Source: Clostridium sp. AM30-24 (GTDB taxonomy: Bacteria; Bacillota; Clostridia; Lachnospirales; Lachnospiraceae). From it: a stretch of DNA of 64,000 nt. The DNA is taken from assembly GCF_003480435.1 (NCBI RefSeq), contig NZ_QUJB01000005.1:62001-126000 (forward strand). The letters run 5' to 3'. The notes below the pieces were generated by a model, which did not search any database, was not told the origin of the DNA, and saw only the letters and a list, made by a program, of their open reading frames with translations. The position numbers and the translations under genes were made by a program. This document shows, piece after piece, positions 61,679-64,000 of this stretch. Positions within the stretch are counted from its first letter, which is position 1, and every line of letters starts with the position of its first letter.

Positions 61679-61707
61679 ATCATAATCCTATTTATAACGA
61701 CTCTATG

Positions 61708-62847
61708 TTATTTAAACAACCCGCGCTTCTTCTTCGGCTCCGGGGAAATTCCCTTCATTGCATCGTCAAAACGCTTCAAAGCCTCTTTCTGCTCCTCCGT
61801 AAGCTTCTCCGGAACCGTAACAACAAGCGTTACATAATGGTCACCGCGGATGTTCTTATTTCTGAGAGACGGAACACCCTTGCCGCGGAGACGTACCTTC
61901 GTGTCGGTCTGGGTTCCCGGTTTTACCTCGTACTCAACCTCGCCGTCGACGGTCTTGATCTTGATCGGACCGCCAAGTGCTGCTGTCGCGAAAGAGATCG
62001 GAACGGTCGAGAAGATGGATGTCTCCTGGCGCATAAATACCGGGCTTCTGGATACGGTTACCTCAACGAGAAGGTCTCCTCTCTCGCCGCCGTTCGTTCC
62101 AGGCTCTCCTTTTCCTGCGATACGGATGCTCTGCCCATTGTCAATACCTGCCGGAATCTTGACCTGGATCTTCTTCTTGCTGGAGATATATCCGGTACCG
62201 TAGCAGTCCGGGCACTTCTCCTTGACGATCTTACCGGTACCGCGGCAGTCCGGACATGTCTGGACATTCTGTACCTGACCGAAGAAGGACTGCTGGGTGT
62301 AGACGATCTTACCTTTACCGTTACATTTCGGGCAGGTAACCGGAGATGTACCAGGCTTTGCGCCTGTTCCGTGACATTTCGGACACTCATCCTTCAATGT
62401 GAGCTCGATCTCTTTCTCGCAGCCAAAAATCGCCTCTTCAAATGTGATCCTTACGCCGGTTCTTAAATTTGCGCCGCGCATGGGACCGTTGCTGCTTCTT
62501 CCGTAAGCGGAACGTCCACCTCCGAAGAAGTCTCCGAAGATATCTCCAAAGATATCTCCCATGTCGGCTCCGTTGAAATCGAAGCCGCCGTAGCCGCCGG
62601 CTCCGCCTGCGCCGCCCTCGAAGGCCGCATGACCGAACTGGTCATATTTTCTTCTCTTTTCCGGATCACTTAAAACGCTGTATGCCTCGGAAGCTTCCTT
62701 GAACTTTGCCTCCGCCTCTTTATCTCCCGGATTTGCGTCCGGATGGTATTTCTTTGCAAGAACTCGATATGCTTTCTTTAACGCCGCTTCGTCCGCATCT
62801 TTCGGCACGCCGAGGACTTCGTAATAATCTCTCTTGGTCTCTGCCAT
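61708..62847 (-). CDS. dnaJ: chaperone DnaJ (Hsp40)
   Basis: A 379-residue co-chaperone that stimulates DnaK. The J domain has HPD in [12 protein letters not shown] Gly/Phe-rich linker (about 75-120) follows. Four zinc repeats are [24 protein letters not shown] and CPDCYGTG, and then come the C-terminal substrate domains. The ATG at 62847 begins the family homology ([12 protein letters not shown]). It lies 214 bases downstream of dnaK. Confidence 0.97.
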   Translation of the reverse strand: MAETKRDYYEVLGVPKDADEAALKKAYRVLAKKYHPDANPGDKEAEAKFKEASEAYSVLSDPEKRRKYDQFGHAAFEGGAGGAGGYGGFDFNGADMGDIFGDIFGDFFGGGRSAYGRSSNGPMRGANLRTGVRITFEEAIFGCEKEIELTLKDECPKCHGTGAKPGTSPVTCPKCNGKGKIVYTQQSFFGQVQNVQTCPDCRGTGKIVKEKCPDCYGTGYISSKKKIQVKIPAGIDNGQSIRIAGKGEPGTNGGERGDLLVEVTVSRSPVFMRQETSIFSTVPISFATAALGGPIKIKTVDGEVEYEVKPGTQTDTKVRLRGKGVPSLRNKNIRGDHYVTLVVTVPEKLTEEQKEALKRFDDAMKGISPEPKKKRGLFK

Positions 62848-62966
62848 TTCTTTATTCTTACCTTTCCTGTTAGTGAGCGGTACCACGCTTCACGCGTACC
62901 TTTTTACGGAACCTGCCGCAGCAGCGTTTCCGGATCGTTATCGATCAAAATCTTGATACAAGGCAA

Positions 62967-63000
62967 CCGAAAGAACGCCCCCTCTTGGGCGTTCTTTCGG
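62967..63000 (-). other. strong hairpin between dnaK and dnaJ
   Basis: CCGAAAGAACGCCC and GGGCGTTCTTTCGG form a perfect 14-base stem with a short loop. No T run follows, so it is more likely an mRNA processing or stabilising stem than a full terminator. Confidence 0.65.
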
Positions 63001-63061
63001 ATTTATTGTGCCTGACTCGCGCCAAATGGCAATTCCGGCTCGATCAGACTGTATTTCTGAT

Positions 63062-64000
63062 TTAGACTTCTTTGTAGTCGCCATCAACGACATCATCGCC
63101 ATATCCAGCCTGGCTTGCGCTCTGTCCAGCCTGCGGACCTGCCTGGCCCTGTGCGCCTGCTGCGCCCTGAGCTGCCTGAGCCTGCTCATAAACCTTTGCG
63201 AAGAGCTTCTGCGCGCTGTTCATGAGTTTCTCTTTCGCTGCCTTGATCTCCTCGACCTGGGCGTCTGTCATCTGCTCTGCCGGAGCTTTGTTGACCGCTT
63301 CCTTGAGGGCATTCAAGTCAGCCTCAACAGCGGCCTTATCGTTTGCATCGATCTTATCGCCAACTTCTTCCATTGCCTTCTCTGTCTGGAATACCATGGA
63401 ATCAGCTTCATTTCTTGTATCGATCGCTTCTTTCTTCTTCTTATCCTCAGCCTCGTAAGCTGCAGCTTCCTTAACAGCCTTATCGATATCATCCTTGGAC
63501 ATGTTGGATCCGGATGTGATGGTGATATGCTGCTCTTTGCCTGTGCCGAGATCCTTAGCGGATACGTTTACGATACCATTTGCATCGATATCGAAAGTAA
63601 CTTCGATCTGCGGAACACCTCTTCTTGCCGGAAGGATACCGTCAAGACGGAACTGGCCAAGAGTCTTGTTGTCTCTTGCGAACTCACGCTCACCCTGTAC
63701 AACGTGGATATCTACGGCTGTCTGGTTATCAGCAGCTGTGGAGAATACCTGGCTCTTCTTTGTCGGGATCGTTGTGTTTCTCTCGATCAGCTTAGTAGCT
63801 ACGCCGCCCATTGTCTCGATGGAAAGGGAAAGCGGAGTTACATCGAGAAGAAGGATGTCACCTGCACCGGCGTCGCCTGCTAACTTACCACCCTGGATCG
63901 CTGCGCCGATGGCTACACACTCATCCGGGTTTAAGCTCTTGCTCGGCTCTTTGCCTGTTAACTGTTTAACCTTTTCCTGTGCGGAAAGCATACGTGTGGA
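63062..64000 (-). CDS. dnaK: chaperone DnaK (Hsp70), C-terminal part
   Basis: This is the last 312 codons of DnaK, cut by the window edge. It holds the end of the ATPase domain ([15 protein letters not shown]), the interdomain linker [16 protein letters not shown], the substrate-binding domain, and the lid. The tail is rich in Gln, Gly and Ala and ends [11 protein letters not shown], as usual for Firmicutes. The dnaK-dnaJ order is standard. Confidence 0.97.
   Translation of the reverse strand, partial: STRMLSAQEKVKQLTGKEPSKSLNPDECVAIGAAIQGGKLAGDAGAGDILLLDVTPLSLSIETMGGVATKLIERNTTIPTKKSQVFSTAADNQTAVDIHVVQGEREFARDNKTLGQFRLDGILPARRGVPQIEVTFDIDANGIVNVSAKDLGTGKEQHITITSGSNMSKDDIDKAVKEAAAYEAEDKKKKEAIDTRNEADSMVFQTEKAMEEVGDKIDANDKAAVEADLNALKEAVNKAPAEQMTDAQVEEIKAAKEKLMNSAQKLFAKVYEQAQAAQGAAGAQGQAGPQAGQSASQAGYGDDVVDGDYKEV

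Noticed and set aside
61465..62466. Open frame of 333 codons on the plus strand
   Set aside because: Most of it is antisense to dnaJ, and its first part covers the dnaJ terminator. It has no ribosome site and no family likeness.
63008..63883. Long open frame opposite dnaK
   Set aside because: It is a mirror frame of the dnaK coding sequence, with Cys/Leu-rich nonsense composition.

Overview
The window looks like the chromosome of a Clostridia member of the Lachnospiraceae (Clostridium cluster XIVa) type. The reasons are strong AGGAGG ribosome sites, mid-range GC, a stand-alone GTG-started RNase J, IreB/RuvX/DUF1292/Fur gene order, Firmicutes-type PTS genes, and small families such as DUF1836, DUF3842 and DUF5721. 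The species cannot be named from sequence alone. No rRNA, tRNA or CRISPR array was seen.

Layout. 1-1.5 kb: glycolysis (pgk 5' end, gap). 1.8-8.5 kb: a CitA/DcuS-type two-component system, two near-identical GltS-type symporters with matching promoters, and an orphan TAXI binding lipoprotein. 8.7-14.8 kb: DUF1836 regulator, a TrpR-like repressor, and the PTS run ptsG-ptsH-ptsI plus a HAD phosphatase. 14.9-21 kb: M23 peptidase, DUF3842, panE and a YdjI-YdjG-YdjH envelope module without PspA. 21-28 kb: a six-gene operon of VanRS-like regulators, a large membrane protein, an ABC exporter and endonuclease IV. 28-36 kb: M3 peptidase, DUF5721, a PPIase lipoprotein, maf, glyS, a lipoprotein, recO and era. 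36-48 kb: M16C peptidase, YdcF protein, then U32 hydroxylase-trmR-short mltG-rnj-fur-DUF1292-ruvX-ireB, which parallels the B. subtilis yrzL-yrrK-yrzB-yrrLMNO block. 48-53 kb: mtaB, a Crh-like HPr, thiI, nifS, rsmE, prmA. 53.5-61.6 kb: an apparent catabolic island. 61.7-64 kb: dnaJ and the dnaK 3' part.

The island holds a third GltS-type transporter, an RraA-type aldolase/decarboxylase, a divergent LysR regulator, a decayed tctA, a decayed second copy of a 2-hydroxyacid dehydrogenase, an Rpn-type transposase and an intact dehydrogenase. It splits the dnaJ-prmA-rsmE-mtaB order known from other Firmicutes. The transporter and aldolase share nearly the same promoter and LysR-type box, so they probably form one regulon for uptake and breakdown of a dicarboxylate or hydroxy acid.

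The least expected signal is non-coding. Several dispersed intergenic elements, mostly at gene 3' ends, have invariant loops but stems that change on both sides so that pairing is kept. This is covariation visible within one genome. Other points of note are an HPr with Lys at position 46 paired with a Crh-like protein that has the serine motif but no His15, a terminator-like hairpin in front of ptsG with no promoter after it, and an MltG-like protein without a catalytic domain.
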